A stretch of DNA of 64,000 bases, taken from the NCBI RefSeq assembly GCF_037042905.1, contig NC_087253.1, positions 19,309,501 to 19,373,500 on the forward strand, given 5' to 3'. How positions within the stretch are numbered: position 1 is the first letter of the stretch; every line of letters begins with the position of its first letter. The notes under the pieces are model-generated. The model was given only the letters and a program-made list of their open reading frames with translations. It was not told where the DNA came from and ran no database searches. The DNA is from Lytechinus pictus (Eukaryota; Echinodermata; Echinoidea; Temnopleuroida; Toxopneustidae). This document shows, in pieces, positions 62,853 through 64,000 of this stretch. Position numbers and translations under genes: made by a program.

Positions 62853-62900
62853 TAATGTCCCCCCTTCCTTTTGGGAGAGATTTCCGCACCTGGAACGGAC

Positions 62901-64000
62901 GGATTAATTACCGTAATCCGTCAGATGTGTGCGGGTTCCAGTTTTGTTTTTTCCGTTCCATTATTCCGATAAAAGCTATGAGGGCGGCAGACTCTATATG
63001 TGTCTCGTAGCTTAGCTAGTTACAAAGAGAACAATAATATATAATATTTTTCTTGTTTTTTTAATGAATGTTTGTTTAAAAATTAAATCAATATTGTATA
63101 ATCTGTGACTTCTTTTTTAATTCCCCATTCCTGAATTTATTTATCTGGATACCGGCAGATTCTGGAACAGAAAAATTCTGACATGACTCTGGCCTAATTT
63201 ACAGTAGCTCATAAACAATGTTTCTTGAATTAAATTTCCCATTCTTCATTAGTATGAGCACTGACACATTCAAATAATGATGTTGGATAAGCTTTCCTGG
63301 CATAGCATCCTGTAAACAATATAATTGTTTGAAAGAAAATCATGCATGTTGTCTTTGGTACAAGTAAGATATTGATTAAAAGCCAAAGAGTTGCTCTTTC
63401 AGACTCTGGCAAATTCAATAGGTAATATTCATTAATTTCTGAATGTTCGCTCCTGAAAAATCTATTATAAACCTTATTTTTGATCTGCACTGTAGAAAGT
63501 GTTATATGATTAGTGATCAGAACAGGCCTCCAGCTGTGTGTAAAGACATTAATCCTATTAATATCCCTTACTGAAAATTTGTTGCTATTTGATTGGTCGA
63601 GAGCCCTGCACATGACTAATCATAATTTCACCAGAAAAATTAAACTCATCGGAGATCAAAATAGATTTGTATGTCACAGTAGAATATTTTTGTTACTATT
63701 GATTATTATGCGTCTGACGAAAAACCAAGCAATCATTCGGACATGGCGAATCAGGAACTTTCCGATAACTAAATATCAATCGCATCTTGCATACATTATA
63801 ATGAATCTGTATGCTGAAAATGAATCTAATGATGGCCATCATTCGATCATCGAAAGATTTTGTTGTAAAGAATAAACTTTGCATTTAGATTATTAGTAAC
63901 AACAATTATTGATCTTAAAAGATCATATTTCAGAATGATTATTGCCAATTTGATGTTCAAATTCAGATTAAATTTAAACTCATGAAAGTTGTGTAGCTCT
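62901..64000. other. Intergenic to the window end, no gene seen
   Basis: AT-rich DNA. Overlapping open frames on both strands at 63230-63875 have no domain-like pattern and no splice context, so they are not called as genes. Confidence 0.45.

Larger units (their letters stand above)
60532..62892. mobile_element. hAT-like family B element, second enlarged copy
   Basis: Ends CATGGGCGGAAATC and GATTTCCGCACCTG are flanked by GAACGGAC (60524-60531, 62893-62900). Like the copy at 49817-52195 it carries a family C element in the same place and orientation, so the composite B+C may itself move as a unit. Confidence 0.9.

Noticed and set aside
63230-63875. Overlapping 120-127-codon frames on opposite strands
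   Set aside because: Composition is that of AT-rich non-coding DNA and each is only open by chance; no domain-like spacing was seen.

Overview
This is eukaryotic, intron-bearing, AT-rich DNA that reads like an echinoderm genome, most likely a sea urchin. The MITE and LINE families look familiar from such genomes, but species assignment is an inference. There is no prokaryotic gene organisation. Most of the window is transposable elements inserted into one another. Two host-type genes are present: a death-domain plus NHL/beta-propeller gene (+ strand, about 21935-24393) and a rhodopsin-class GPCR (- strand, 27973-29340).

Layout. 1-2638: degenerate CR1/L2-type LINE. 2640-4296: non-coding, with a CGAGT-rich palindromic patch. 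4297-52518: one nested complex. Its outermost visible layer is a MITE split into a left part (4297-4446) and a right part (47397-47424 plus 52440-52518). Inside it lies a DIRS-type tyrosine-recombinase retrotransposon whose ends are 43 kb apart (4452-47396). The DIRS gag is interrupted twice: by a PIF/Harbinger DNA transposon (5194-16493) and by a 26.4-kb segment bounded by ~330-bp inverted arms of foldback (FB) type (16536-42911). The Harbinger's Myb/SANT-like gene is itself split by a hAT-like element (8742-15718, TSD CGTAGATG), which contains a LINE with an open RT frame and an array of five identical tRNA-like genes. The 26.4-kb segment carries both host-type genes, a broken LINE (31600-35712), another hAT-like element and many MITEs. 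A second hAT-like element of the same family as the first (47425-52439, TSD TCACCAGT), in the opposite orientation, sits in the right MITE half and contains three further nested elements.

52519-64000: non-coding, with MITEs, foldbacks, a perfect 29-bp hairpin (59502-59570), a 300-bp ACT microsatellite and another nested hAT-like pair (60532-62892).

A palindromic 19-mer whose core is GCGAAGC recurs every ~100 bp inside several of the hAT-like elements. Most autonomous elements are dead: the LINE RT at 1 kb has Asp to Asn, the DIRS has lost an RT Asp and its recombinase Tyr position is Phe, and the Harbinger transposase has two TAG stops. The LINE at 8945-11333 is 5'-truncated but keeps an open RT frame. 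All positions of nesting come from reading junctions, target-site duplications and paralogous empty sites by eye; no alignment or database search was run.
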